DNA from: Rhynchopus sp. YZ270_cl-10
Lineage: Eukaryota; Euglenozoa; Diplonemea; Diplonemida; Diplonemidae
Assembly: GCA_964035575.1 (NCBI GenBank)
Contig: OZ037849.1
Location: forward strand, 1,240,001 to 1,304,000
DNA: 64,000 bases
Direction: 5' to 3'
The translations under genes were made by a program, and so were the position numbers. The notes beneath the pieces were generated by a model, which saw nothing but the letters and a program-made list of their open reading frames with translations, was not told the origin of the DNA and searched no databases. Below, piece by piece: positions 11,106 through 22,400 of the stretch. Position 1 is the stretch's first letter; every line of letters starts with the position of its first letter.

Positions 11106-11688
11106 AGTACTGTACTGTACTGTACTGTACTGTACTGTACTGTACTGTACTGTACTGTACTGTACTGTACTGTACTGTACTGTACTGTACTGTACTGTAC
11201 TGTACTGTACTGTACTGTACTGTACTGTACTGTACTGTACTGTACTGTACTGTACTGTACTGTACTGTACTGTACTGTACTGTACTGTACTGTACTGTAC
11301 TGTACTGTACTGTACTGTACTGTACTGTACTGTACTGTACTGTACTGTACTGTACTGTACTGTACTGTACTGTACTGTACTGTACTGTACTGTACTGTAC
11401 TGTACTGTACTGTACTGTACTGTACTGTACTGTACTGTACTGTACTGTACTGTACTGTACTGTACTGTACTGTACTGTACTGTACTGTACTGTACTGTAC
11501 TGTACTGTACTGTACTGTACTGTACTGTACTGTACTGTACTGTACTGTACTGTACTGTACTGTACTGTACTGTACTGTACTGTACTGTACTGTACTGTAC
11601 TGTACTGTACTGTACTGTACTGTACTGTACTGTACTGTACTGTACTGTACTGTACTGTACTGTACTGTACTGTACTGTACTGTACTGT
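11106..11688. repeat. (TGTAC)n satellite, about 116 copies
   Basis: About 583 bp of a 5-bp unit, with no variant unit seen before the junction with the next array. Every unit contains the self-complementary tetramer GTAC. Long open frames across it are artefacts of the repeat. Confidence 0.97.
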
Positions 11689-12205
11689 GTGTATACTGTG
11701 TATACTGTGTATACTGTGTATACTGTGTATACTGTGTATACTGTGTATACTGTGTATACTGTGTATACTGTGTATACTGTGTATACTGTGTATACTGTGT
11801 ATACTGTGTATACTGTGTATACTGTGTATACTGTGTATACTGTGTATACTGTGTATACTGTGTATACTGTGTATACTGTGTATACTGTGTATACTGTGTA
11901 TACTGTGTATACTGTGTATACTGTGTATACTGTGTATACTGTGTATACTGTGTATACTGTGTATACTGTGTATACTGTGTATACTGTGTATACTGTGTAT
12001 ACTGTGTATACTGTGTATACTGTGTATACTGTGTATACTGTGTATACTGTGTATACTGTGTATACTGTGTATACTGTGTATACTGTGTATACTGTGTATA
12101 CTGTGTATACTGTGTATACTGTGTATACTGTGTATACTGTGTATACTGTGTATACTGTGTATACTGTGTATACTGTGTATACTGTGTATACTGTGTATAC
12201 TGTGA
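11689..12205. repeat. (TGTGTATAC)n satellite, about 57 copies
   Basis: About 515 bp of a 9-bp unit joined directly to the TGTAC array. The unit contains the palindrome GTATAC and could have arisen from the 5-bp unit by expansion. It appears perfect. Confidence 0.97.
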
Positions 12206-12405
12206 AATTGACCAAAAACGAGAACTTGTCCATTTCGGCAAATTGACCCCACCACTGGCCGGGCGGATTTCGGAAATGCAAATGCCGTCGTTTAAACTGG
12301 TAGGAACACGGGTAATCGGTTATGCACCACACCAAAAACCAAAAAAAATTCACGATATCACGGTATCCCGCAGGATTCACGATATCCCGCAGGAAAACCT
12401 TCGTG
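12206..12405. repeat. Dispersed-repeat fragment before the truncated LINE
   Basis: The segment 12229-12290 carries the core GACCCCACCACT followed by GGGCGGA and AAATGCAAAT. The same core is inside the 261-bp satellite units (39.4 and 51.7 kb) and, inverted, near 38.66 and 38.85 kb. Next to it is a short tandem repeat of TTCACGATATC and CCCGCAGG (12350-12392). No gene. Confidence 0.6.
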
Positions 12406-14067
12406 ATGCCAGTGACCGAGAAGGGCGATCGTGCCGACATCAGAAAAGCTAAGTGCGAAGTGAAGTACGCAGACGGAGCAGTGGTGAACCGTGCGCAGAC
12501 GGTCCGTTACCTGGGGGTGGAACTGGATGACGCACTGACGATGCAGCCACAACTGGCGGCGGTGAAGACGAAGTTCCTCAAAAAACTTTCTCTGATCCAG
12601 CTCATGGCTGGACGGGACTGGGGGTGCGATGCCCACATGCTGAGACAGGTGTACATGACGTACGTGCTCCCGACCATAACGTATGCACTGGCGGTGTGGG
12701 GACCAGCGCTAAATGAGGCAGGCCTTGAAACTCTGGAAGTACTTCACCGAAGGGGGGCGAGGGTCATCACCGGGTGTAACTACTACACCACAGCAGAGGA
12801 CCTACTCTGGGAAGCACACCTGAGGAAGATACGAGAGCACGTCGAATTCGATGCAGCAGCCCTGTACGAACGTGCACGTCGACAACTGGAGACCCCAGCA
12901 GAGTGTGCAATGCATTCAAGCGATACGAAACTGACTTGGTTACGGTCGGCGAAGGCCACAGTGGAACAGACGAAGATGTACCGCCACGACCAACCAGCGA
13001 TGTCCCAGACACACTACCCGGTGGCACCCTGGCGCTGGAAGGAGGTCCTCCCCAAGGTCGACATCCGGCCCTACGTGGCTGGCTTCAAGAAGGGCACGCA
13101 GACGGACGCAGAGGCGAGAAGCTTGACAGAGCAGACCATCGCAGAGCTGCCACCAGCGGACCTTCACGTCTACACAGACGGGTCGGTGGAAGGCGGACGA
13201 GGCCACGGGGGTGCAGGCATTGTGGTCTACCCGGGAGACAGCGACAAAGAAGTAGCGACAGCCAACGTCGGAGCAGGGCGGATGAGCATATCGTACACCG
13301 CCGAGCTGGTGGCCATCAGAGAGGCACTTCCGATGGTGGAGGAACTACACCGCACGGACCACAAACACAACACGGTGGTAATCCTTACAGACAGCCAGTC
13401 AGCACTACGTGCATTGGAGACAGGTCCGGTGAGGGCTACGGGACTTCTCTGCGACGTGTGGTCGGCACTACACCGGGCTACAACCAAGGTGCGGGTGATC
13501 ATGCAGTACATCCCGTCACATGTGGGGGTGAGTGGAAATGAGGAAGCGGACCACGAAGCCAAGTTAGGTACGGCCACGTACCAAGCAGAACGGGCATCAC
13601 AAAAAGGCCGCCTACAAGAGGAACCACTCACGCTCCTGGCGTGCAAAGCGGCGATACGCGCAGTCTGCTCCAGCTACACACCGCAACCGGTGAGCGAACT
13701 CTACAGCACGATCACGGCGGACACCCCGAAGGGAGTGGCGCGACCCAAGCTGAGCACACCGGAGCTCACGCGACGGGGAGCAGTGCAGATGAGACTGCTG
13801 CGGACAGAGCGCCACCCTGCGCTGTTCGACTACATGGGCAGCAACGACGTGGCACGCTGCAACAACTGCACGTCAAAAGCAAAGGCGACACTGAAGCACA
13901 TGTTCAAAGTGTGTTCAGCCACCAAGGCACTAAGGACAGACCTACTGCCAAACAAGTCGCTCAAGTTCTTACTGCTAGAGCAACCCCAATTGTGCCTGAA
14001 GTACATCAGCGCAGCAAAACTGACAGAGGCCAGCCTGCCTGAACTCGTGCGGAGCAACACCTGCTGA
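12406..14067 (+). CDS. LINE ORF2 C-terminal part: reverse transcriptase end, RNase H, zinc knuckle
   Basis: Open frame of about 553 residues. The first part contains VRYLGVELDDAL, typical of the region after the reverse-transcriptase palm. RNase H follows with YTDGS (Asp codon 13177), TAELVAIREAL (Glu 13303), LTDSQSAL (Asp 13390) and SHVGVSGNEEADHEA, so all four acidic positions are present. Near 13855 is CNNC, about ten residues, then HMFKVC: a CCHC knuckle common at LINE C-termini. The frame has no internal stop over 1.6 kb, so the insertion is recent or under constraint. The ATG at 12406 is only the first ATG near the truncation point, not a true start. Confidence 0.85.
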   Translation: MPVTEKGDRADIRKAKCEVKYADGAVVNRAQTVRYLGVELDDALTMQPQLAAVKTKFLKKLSLIQLMAGRDWGCDAHMLRQVYMTYVLPTITYALAVWGPALNEAGLETLEVLHRRGARVITGCNYYTTAEDLLWEAHLRKIREHVEFDAAALYERARRQLETPAECAMHSSDTKLTWLRSAKATVEQTKMYRHDQPAMSQTHYPVAPWRWKEVLPKVDIRPYVAGFKKGTQTDAEARSLTEQTIAELPPADLHVYTDGSVEGGRGHGGAGIVVYPGDSDKEVATANVGAGRMSISYTAELVAIREALPMVEELHRTDHKHNTVVILTDSQSALRALETGPVRATGLLCDVWSALHRATTKVRVIMQYIPSHVGVSGNEEADHEAKLGTATYQAERASQKGRLQEEPLTLLACKAAIRAVCSSYTPQPVSELYSTITADTPKGVARPKLSTPELTRRGAVQMRLLRTERHPALFDYMGSNDVARCNNCTSKAKATLKHMFKVCSATKALRTDLLPNKSLKFLLLEQPQLCLKYISAAKLTEASLPELVRSNTC

Positions 14068-14202
14068 GGAGACGCCGGCCAAAACTTGAAACAATAAAGA
14101 AAAGAAAATAAAAACTGCGAACACAAAGCAAGCCCAGGACGTACCTGCGGCACCACGACCAGCGCAACTGACGGTTGCGAAGACAAAACATGTGCGGAAC
14201 GC

Positions 14203-14219
14203 CGTCTTCTACGAAGACG
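14203..14219 (+). other. 3' UTR hairpin of the truncated LINE
   Basis: CGTCTTC and GAAGACG form a perfect 7-bp stem with loop TAC about 35 bp before the A-rich tail. LINE reverse transcriptases of several clades recognise a 3' stem-loop, so this may be the template recognition element. Confidence 0.5.
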
Positions 14220-14415
14220 TGTGTTACACTTTCAAACATACTTTTTACTTTTCAAAAAAAAAAAACAACAACAAAAAAACAAAGGAAAAAAAAAAAAAAA
14301 AAAAAAAAAAAACATATCATTTTTTTTCCTTTTAATTTATAAGGTGCCCAGGCCCCGGGGGGCTTGGGTGCACTTTATAAATTTTTTATTTTTATCATAT
14401 TTTCTTTTTCTTTTT

Positions 14416-14707
14416 GAAGGTACCAAATGTTCACACGAACATCGGTTTCACGATATTCACCCACCATTTAAAGGGAAATCACTGAAGATGTCCACCCTTT
14501 TGAATACAACTGTATGATTCTTAGGACTGAAACAGGGTTAATATCAGAAACCAATCTACTGAAGTTTCAACTTGTGCACGAAGCATTTTACTTTTCTTTT
14601 CTACGTTTTGCAAAACACACAACATAAAAAGAAAGATGGGACCATTTTTGTTGATCCCTCACCATATACTATCAATTTATTGATTGCATATGATGAAAAT
14701 ACTTTTT
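14416..14707 (+). repeat. 292-bp direct repeat, copy 1
   Basis: Matches 16102-16393 at a constant offset of 1686 bp with no difference that I can see. A partial copy of about 105 bp is at 50868-50972. The 1.39 kb between the copies has no coding frame. The pair could be terminal repeats of a small non-coding element or a local duplication; nothing else identifies a family. Confidence 0.85.
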
Positions 14708-16101
14708 ATTTACAAGTGCCTCCAGACATGCTGTGAAAAACTGAGCCTCGCTTAGAGTATGTTGCGGAATGGTCTCTAGTACATTAGCCCTAAAAAGCTA
14801 AACACATAGTGCAAACTAGTTTATATTTATAGATATATTCTACTGCTGCACTATGCTTTGTTTACTCATAATTACAAAGGAGTTAACAGAAAGTCGAAGC
14901 ACACAATACAGCTGTCCTGTGAACTTCGCACTACACCCCACCCCCTCCCTACCTCTTTGAAACAGTCAAAAAAGAAATCAAAATTAAAAAAAAAAAAAAA
15001 AAAAACAGCAGAAAAAGAGACCAAAAAAAAAATGATATAATAACAAGGGAGAGCAAGTAGGTTATTTAAAGTAGGTTGACGACACCGAAACCCCAATAAA
15101 AAAAATGTGTCCGTTTATGGTGTCAACGTTAAAGACTACCAGAAGCAGCTCAGTGCATTCTGAAAAAAATAAGCGAGCGATTCTAGGCTATATATGTTCA
15201 TGAAGCCAATGAATCTAGATAAAGGTCCTATTTCAAAGAATTCCCACAAACAAACACCACTTTTATTTTTACTTTTTTTCAACAAACCAAATAAAAAGAA
15301 AAAAAAACTCTTTTTCACCACTGGAAGGGACTAGACCTCGTACTTGACCCTTTCAGTGAGACGTCAGACCAATGTATTACATTGCCACACCCTGGGTAAG
15401 CTGTGCAGTCTGTAGGCCTACTACAAAAACCGCAAAACTTTGGAAAAAAAAAAGAACGAAGATAATAGGTATATCGCAGTAGTAATTTGGTCGTGGTTTA
15501 CCAATGGTAATGTCCACGACGCAGTTTATATGGTTGTACTCAACGCGTACTATGTCACTAGTGATGAGTATTTTTCTCGCAGGAGCGATTTGGTCTTGGT
15601 GGGCATCTTAGCTTTCCCATTTTTAAAGGGACAATAGCCTTGAGACTAAGACTCCAGGACACATATTAAATTGTTTGCAATGCACGTTTTGCTATCTCTT
15701 TGTACTACTCTAGTCTTTGTGTAGGTGTTTCAATACAATGGACAATGGATGATTAAACTGGTTTTAATCATTGCTTGGACGGCGAACTACTAAGTCCAGA
15801 AAATTCAGTATGTTTTTCACTTTTCTATTTTTTACTTTTATTTTATTTCTCTTTCTTGTGTGTTTGCTGAGGTTTTCTATCTGATACACAGACAGGATGT
15901 GTTGGTATTTGTTTGGATTGGTAGCAATTATTGCACGGAATACTTTACGTATACACGGCAGCCATCAAGACCAAGACTCTTTAGGTTACTCTTCCTCCTG
16001 GTGATCAGACATTACATCCAGTAAGGACAGAGAAAGGAATAAGAAAAAAGAAAAAAAAAACTTTTGTATTTTGTGTATTCCCGAAACAAAAAACTGAAGT
16101 A
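14708..16101. other. AT-rich non-coding stretch between the direct repeats
   Basis: No gene, RNA or strong repeat recognised. It contains A-rich runs near 14985-15010 and 16040-16060. Short open frames here have no recognisable content. Confidence 0.5.
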
Positions 16102-16393
16102 GAAGGTACCAAATGTTCACACGAACATCGGTTTCACGATATTCACCCACCATTTAAAGGGAAATCACTGAAGATGTCCACCCTTTTGAATACAACTGTA
16201 TGATTCTTAGGACTGAAACAGGGTTAATATCAGAAACCAATCTACTGAAGTTTCAACTTGTGCACGAAGCATTTTACTTTTCTTTTCTACGTTTTGCAAA
16301 ACACACAACATAAAAAGAAAGATGGGACCATTTTTGTTGATCCCTCACCATATACTATCAATTTATTGATTGCATATGATGAAAATACTTTTT
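16102..16393 (+). repeat. 292-bp direct repeat, copy 2
   Basis: Second member of the pair described at 14416-14707, apparently identical to it. Confidence 0.85.
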
Positions 16394-16756
16394 GACTCCG
16401 TGGTTAACCTCGTGTGAGGTTGCGCGGAGTTCGCAGTCAGGCCAGGGAGCCACGTAACAAGGCTCGACTGCCACATAGTGGGGGGAGATCTGTGCAGCCT
16501 GTATGTTCCCCCCGATTTTCGTGGTAAATGGGGAGGCGCTTCCGTTTAACGGCAACCCACAAGAGTAGAACAACAACCAAACTTTTGAGAAACAGACGCC
16601 AATGAGACCTTGAGTCTCTCTTCTTACTTGTGTGCTACAGACAAACATGACAACGCTAACCACGACTGCCACGGCAGAGCGGGGTCCCTAACGGTTCACT
16701 GGGGGGGATCCACATAGATAAAGAAAACAAAAAATACGAAAGCAAGGAAGAAAACC

Positions 16757-16790
<34 letters not shown>
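16394..16790 (+). other. GC-richer segment ending in a poly(A) run, possibly retroposed
   Basis: Directly after the second direct repeat the composition changes to a GC-richer sequence without a usable frame, ending at a run of about 30 A (16760-16790). A retroposed transcript or SINE-like element would look like this, but no tRNA-like head or target duplication is clear. Confidence 0.3.
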
Positions 16791-16791
<1 letters not shown>

Positions 16792-16943
16792 ACAAAAAAT
16801 CACAAAAAAACACAAAAATTCACGAAAATTCACAACGAGGCGGAAAAACACGTGATACGCGGGTGTGTAGGTTTTTGTGAATATTTGTGAATTTTTGTGA
16901 ATATTTGTGAATTTTTGTGAATGGCTAGTGAATAATCTTGAAA
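16791..16943. repeat. TTCACAAAAA / TTTTTGTGAA repeat element, second copy
   Basis: Shares the CACAACGAGGCG and CACGTGATAC core with 10842-11095 and ends in the reverse complement of that copy's left arm (GTGAATAATCTTGAA). Confidence 0.6.
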
Positions 16944-17516
16944 AAAAAGACCCCAGATCACCCCAAAAAATAAGAACGAAACAATTGTGGTTCAAGAGGG
17001 AGTATAAAACATACTGAACAGTCTCAGTACCCTACCTCCTACTGGACTGCTGCAACTTCATGCACCGTTAGTACCCCCAGGCTGCATTAGCTTTTCCGAG
17101 ATAACGATTGTGATCAATGATCACAATCCAGACTTCGGTTCATCTTAAAAACTTTTCTTTCATTATAACCACCTCTTCCATCTTCACCGATTTTAGAAAT
17201 TTTGTGTTTTTTGGCGGCAGTAAATCAACTTCCACTCCACTAATCTAATCGAGTAAAAATATGGTGGACTCAGCGGAGGTCAGTCCCGGCGGGGAAAATG
17301 CAGAAATCAGCACAATAGTGCCTTTGTGAGATGCTCAAATGCAAAAATGGACCCCATTTTTGGGTGTATTCAGCCACACCAGAGTGGAGGTTTTTTCGTA
17401 ATGTTTTATTCTTTATTTATACTGTACTTCATTGGTATACACATCACACACCCCACACGACCGTCCCCCCCGGTTCTTTCCTTGTGGCGCATCTGCCTGG
17501 GTCCTCTCCCCCTCAG

Positions 17517-19436
17517 ATGTCGCTCCTAGCGAAAGCCAGAGAGACCTACGACCGTGCGCAAGCACTGGTCCTAGCGTCGAACTCAGAGGAGACCAAGATC
17601 CTTGCACTACAGTGCATTGATCTCTGCCTGAGTGTCCTGGGTGCCCCCCAGCCTAATCCCCCACATGGTGCTGATAACAGCAACGGCAGCAGCAGGACCG
17701 CATTTGGCGGCGGCAGCAGCAACAGCAACATCAACAGCAGCAGCAACAACTACAACAACAACAACAACAACAATTCCAACAGAAACAGCAACAGAAACAG
17801 CAACAGAAACAGCAACAGCAACAACAACGGCAACAGCAACAGCAACAGCAACAGCAACAACAATGGCAACAGCAACAGCAACAGCAACAGCAACAACAAT
17901 GGCAACAGCAACAGCAACGGCAACAGCAACAGCAACGGCAGCAACAATAGAAACCGCTCTGCATGGGTGCAGGTCCCCGGCAAGAACAGCGGCAGCAACA
18001 ACAACAACAGCAACAGCAACGGCAACAACAACAACAGCAACAGCAACAGAAACAACAGATACAGTCCGCTGAGTGGCACGCGCGGTGAACGTGGAGAGGA
18101 GGATGGCGTCAACGACGACGAAGGACGCGACGGCGAGGAGCCCTCGCAGGAATGGGCACACGTGGTGAGAGGCAGCAGGCAGAAACAGAGGCTGCAGAAG
18201 TTTTCGGAGTACCGGCGCATTGCTGAGGAGGAGCCGGATACAGTACGAACGACGTTTTCGCTTATGCGGAGCCAATTCGGGGGCGCCCCAATTTGCCGGG
18301 ACGTGGACTTGGTGATGACGGCGATGGACTTGGCGTTCATTGCAGATAACGCAGACGAGGCGAGACTCGCTTGGGAGGCCGTGCTGACACGCGAGGAGGA
18401 CATCCGGAACGAGGCTGCCTTCCCGAGGATCGCCGTGTACGCGAAGAAGCGCTTCTGTTCGCGGTGTGTGGCAGTTACGCTGCGGTCGGAGAATAAGACT
18501 CTCAAGCAGCAACGCGATGAGACTTGGTACGCGTGCTACTCCCTACTATGGGTGACGGAGATGACGGAGGCGATGCCGAAGACGGTACACGTGAATGCAC
18601 GACCCTCCACCGCAGTACTCATCTGCACGTTATCGGAGAAGTTTGCGGATGCAACGACATGGAGACAAGCGGAGCGCAACCCTGGCATTATGATGCCGAG
18701 ACTGCTGACAGATCTGTGCAAGGTAGTGCAGCACGTGGTGAAGCCCAGCAACGTGTGGGACTACTTCCGCAGAGAGAACGAACATGGGAATGGGCATGAA
18801 ATTAGCCTACGCGTACCGGTGAGTAAGGTGGAGCAGCTGCTGTCGCTGTCGGGGAAACAGGGGCTTTTTCTCAAGCCTCTGAAGTGGCACTGTGGCGGCG
18901 ACCAGTACCCTGTGGCCTGGCTGGACCGGTCCGTGACGCTCGAGAGAGCACTAGATTTGAACACACGGAACCCCAACTCCTGCATAGGGCTGGCTGTGGG
19001 AGTGAGTGGGGGTTTGGCCCTAAGGATGAAGCAAGGGGTTGACTTGGACACCGTTCGCAGAGAGCTGCACGGGTCTCTCGCGCCCATGTCGAACGATCCC
19101 TCTCTGGTGAGGTACACAGTGTCGGGTGCACGGCACTACGAGGAGGCGGCAGACGTCATGTCCGTTCTGCAGAGCACGAGCTGGCCATGCACACAGCTGG
19201 CAACATACAAGCGCAAAGGACAGACGTGGCTGATCGTGGCCGCGAGCACCGCCCCGCACTTCACCAACATTGAGCGCCCAGGCCAGTCCATGGTCACAGT
19301 CAGGCCAGCATCGTCTGCGGACAGCCACCGCCCCCGCACTAACAGGTTCACTGGCAAATTGGTGTTCCCATCAGAGTCATCCGAGATGGAGACGGAAGTC
19401 GTTGAGCCAGAGGCGACAGTAGAGCCCGTGTTGTGA
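17517..19436 (+). CDS. LINE ORF1 with Asn/Ser-rich region
   Basis: A protein of 639 residues starting MSLLAKARE. This ATG is chosen because it follows directly on a pyrimidine tract ending in CAG, although the frame is open from 17331. Residues about 58-181 are a low-complexity tract of Asn, Ser and Gly from CAACAG/AACAGC expansions. The rest (about 200-610) looks globular and basic to neutral, with a Cys pair (FCSRC) near residue 315. LINE ORF1 proteins normally bind element RNA; no RRM or zinc knuckle can be named with confidence, so that role is inferred from position. It ends with TGA at 19434-19436, in the same frame as ORF2. Confidence 0.7.
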   Translation: MSLLAKARETYDRAQALVLASNSEETKILALQCIDLCLSVLGAPQPNPPHGADNSNGSSRTAFGGGSSNSNINSSSNNYNNNNNNNSNRNSNRNSNRNSNSNNNGNSNSNSNSNNNGNSNSNSNSNNNGNSNSNGNSNSNGSNNRNRSAWVQVPGKNSGSNNNNSNSNGNNNNSNSNRNNRYSPLSGTRGERGEEDGVNDDEGRDGEEPSQEWAHVVRGSRQKQRLQKFSEYRRIAEEEPDTVRTTFSLMRSQFGGAPICRDVDLVMTAMDLAFIADNADEARLAWEAVLTREEDIRNEAAFPRIAVYAKKRFCSRCVAVTLRSENKTLKQQRDETWYACYSLLWVTEMTEAMPKTVHVNARPSTAVLICTLSEKFADATTWRQAERNPGIMMPRLLTDLCKVVQHVVKPSNVWDYFRRENEHGNGHEISLRVPVSKVEQLLSLSGKQGLFLKPLKWHCGGDQYPVAWLDRSVTLERALDLNTRNPNSCIGLAVGVSGGLALRMKQGVDLDTVRRELHGSLAPMSNDPSLVRYTVSGARHYEEAADVMSVLQSTSWPCTQLATYKRKGQTWLIVAASTAPHFTNIERPGQSMVTVRPASSADSHRPRTNRFTGKLVFPSESSEMETEVVEPEATVEPVL

Positions 19437-19466
19437 CGGAGCGAGAAGCGTGACCCCGAGTCGCTC
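19434..19466 (+). promoter_or_regulatory. Candidate stop-codon read-through site between ORF1 and ORF2
   Basis: The ORF1 stop is TGA followed by CGG. Starting three bases after the stop, GAGCGA (19439-19444) can pair with TCGCTC (19461-19466). UGA-CGG or UGA-CUA followed by RNA structure is the known type II read-through context of several plant and animal RNA viruses. Use here is an inference from sequence. Confidence 0.45.
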
Positions 19467-22400
19467 GCAGCCCACAACTACGAGCAGCTTCCCCGCGAAT
19501 GCATAGAAACACGCCCTGGTCCCCGCCACTTCCCAAACCGAGCCTCCACATCATCATCATCATCATCATCATTTTCTCCTCGCCCCTTTTTCCCTCCGTC
19601 ACTCTCAGACACATCTTCTTCCTCTGCTTCCTCTTCTTCCTCCTCCTCTTCAACGGATAGATCCTCCTCCTCACGTACGTGCTGCTCTGATGCTGAGAAC
19701 ACGCTTACCCTAACGACGATCAACTGCACATCCCTGCAGAACTACGCGCACACAATCCGCGACCTTCAGTGCGATATCGTCTGTCTACAAGAGACAAAGT
19801 TGACCGAGTCCAAGATATTTGAGATGCAAGACTTCTTCACCACAGTATGGTCCCCAGAGTGGGGCCCCCCCATGGATGGCGCACTCGTCCATGGCATCCG
19901 CAGTCCACACATTGGGGAACGTGGGGGAGTGGCCACCATGCTGAAGAGACCGGGCATCATGTTCCTGGACACCGAACTGACGTCTTCTCTGAAACCCACG
20001 CTGCGGAAACGTGTGGTGCACACACGTGTGGCGCTTGGTTCCGGCCGTCTGTTCCTGCATGTGGTGAATGTGTACGCCCCGTCAGGTGACACGCCAAGAG
20101 CTACAGTTGCTTCCCGCGAAGAACTCCTCCACACAGTGCTTGTGAAGTTTCGAGAAGCCCTGGGTAACGTTCCGTTGATTGTGTGCGGCGACCTCAACAC
20201 CGATGTGGAAAGATCACCAACATTGCGGAAAGCACTCGCCAATGACTGGTGCGACGTCGCGCTCCTGGGCAACACTGGGGATGACGGCAAGCCCCCTGTC
20301 ACGTTCACTCGCAAAGACTCAGCAGGAACCCGTATCGACTACATCTTGCTGAATAGCGTCGCCGCACATGCCATCCATAGCTGTTGGACACAGAGCATTA
20401 ACTGCATTCCCAGCCACAAGTCCGTCAACGTACGGCTCTGCCTCTCAGTGTTTACAGAGTCGACACTCCGTTACACTATTCCCAAACAGATGCCAGAGCT
20501 TGGAATTGTGGTGAATGCTGAGACAGTCGGCAGGAATCTTCTACGACAACACAACTGTGCCGCTGCACTTGCGTCCGGTGATATTGACGATGCGTGGGAA
20601 GCGATCGCATTGGCTGGGGAAGGGTTTCTCCTGCTCGCGGCAAAGGCAGCTGGTGACACGCTCTCCAAAGGGTTCTGTGGCCGCTCCAAGGTTCCCCAGC
20701 CGGTGTTGAAGCCGATGTGTGCACCTACACGACCGGCGTCTGTTGGTGGGTCTTCCCCCCGACAGGACCAGCTTGCTAAATTCGAATACAAACTCACGGA
20801 TCTCATTGCAAAGACAGAATCTTGTCCTGGTGGGGTGATGGAGAATCCTGTGCGCAATGCCTGGGGTAAAGTGTTCCGCACCGCAATTACGCTCAAACTG
20901 CTGAGGTCCGAAGAGACGACAATCCCACCCGCGCTCGAAAAGCAGCTACAGATCCTTAACTCTCTGCTGGACAAGTCCAAGATGCTTATAAACCTTGAGA
21001 TACGCAACACCCGTCTACAACGCGAGAAGCAGTACACCACCAAGCTGAAGGTAGATTTTAGCAGCGAACGACGAAAACTCACGGCGTGGTGCATGGGTAA
21101 ACAGGGTGTTCCTATTTCCGCCCTGCGGGGCGAGGATGGCGTGCTTACGGCCAACCACAGGGAGATGGACAAACTACTGCGTGATGAATGGAAATCAGTG
21201 TTCAACTTATACGACCACGACCATCCCGAGCCAACTCTCACCTCTTTCGAGCAACGTTTCGGCAGCTTCGTCGCACATTCCCCGATGTCCCTAGACCCGC
21301 TAAGTGGTGCTGACTTGCGCAGAACGCTTGACAAGAAAGGTAAGCGCACGGACGCCTGCGGAACTGATGGCTGGCGCTCATTGGAGCTTCATGCGATGCC
21401 CCTGTGCATACTGGACGGTTTTGCCCGAGTGTTCAACGCGATAGAGACGAACGGTGTGTGGCCGCAAGCGCTGTTGACCGCCCTGGTGACGCTCCTTCCC
21501 AAAGGCGAAGACCAGTCCCCCTTGAAGCTACGTCCTGTGACAGTGACCAGTGCGGTATACCGGTTGTGGGCCTGCGCACGCCTGCAGGCAGTTCAACAAT
21601 GGCAGGAACAATGGGTACACCCGTCGCAACATGGCTTCCGCCCAAAGCACAGCACGAACGACGTCTTGTATGACGTCTTCACACAGATGGAGGACGCTCT
21701 GCTCGGTGGCGAACCGCTGCACGGTCTGGCGCTCGACTTTGCGAAGTGCTTCGACCGCGTACCACAGGGCCTCACCTTGGATCTTGTGGAGAAGATGGGG
21801 CTTCACCCCAGGATCATGACACCTCTGCGAGCGATGTACGCCAAGCTGAGACGGCGGTTCAAGCTGCCCTCCGGCGTAGGAGAGGCGTACTCCGTGACGA
21901 ATGGGATTCTGCAGGGGTGCCCCCTCTCTGTGGTGCTCATCAACGCCCTGATATCAGTCCTGACACACTGCGTCACAGCGGAAATACCTGAGGCGTTTGT
22001 ACGGTCGTTTGCTGACGACGCATACCTTTTGTCTCGCCATAGTGAAGCTTCGGTGGGGGCATGCCTGCTGCGAGTGGAGGACTTCTGCCGCATCACAGGC
22101 ATGCGCCTCAACATGGCGAAGACCTTTGCCTTCTCATCATTGAAGAACCACAAATGCAAGCTGAAGTCTGAGGACAACCATGTGTTCCAGACAACAGAGT
22201 CGCTCCGCTCACTCGGCGTGATGATGTACAGCTCCCTGCGACGCAAGGGGCGATACAACGCTACGGTATACCAGTCAGCCGTGAGGGCGCTCTCATGTTT
22301 GGGTGCGACACCGCTCTCCTTCTCCCAGAAGGTGTCTATTGCCACATCTGCCATCCTCCCTTCAGTGTTATACGAGTCCGCCTTCAACATGCCCCCTCGG

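Larger units (their letters stand above)
12395..14310 (+). mobile_element. 5'-truncated LINE with RNase H (I/ingi-like)
   Basis: This is the 3' part of a non-LTR retrotransposon: the end of the reverse transcriptase, an RNase H domain, a C-terminal CCHC zinc knuckle, a short 3' UTR with a hairpin, and an A-rich tail (about 14255-14310). Endonuclease and most of the reverse transcriptase are missing, as usual for incomplete target-primed insertions. RNase H followed by CCHC is the layout of the I/ingi/L1Tc group. I could not find target-site duplications. Confidence 0.85.

Noticed and set aside
11106-12205. CRISPR-like array
   Set aside because: The units are contiguous with no spacers, and the context is eukaryotic.
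10872-12440. Long open frames on both strands across the satellites (repeats of VYT, YCTVL, HSI and similar)
   Set aside because: Units of 5 and 9 bp without stop codons give open frames by necessity; there is no start context or non-repeat domain.
17731-17964. Poly-Cys and poly-Val/Leu frames opposite LINE ORF1
   Set aside because: Antisense shadow of the CAACAG-type repeat coding for Asn/Ser in ORF1.
19434-19436. Reassigned genetic code (UGA as a sense codon)
   Set aside because: Nearly all clear genes in the window end in TGA at the expected place, so UGA works as stop; a local recoding or a mutation is more likely.
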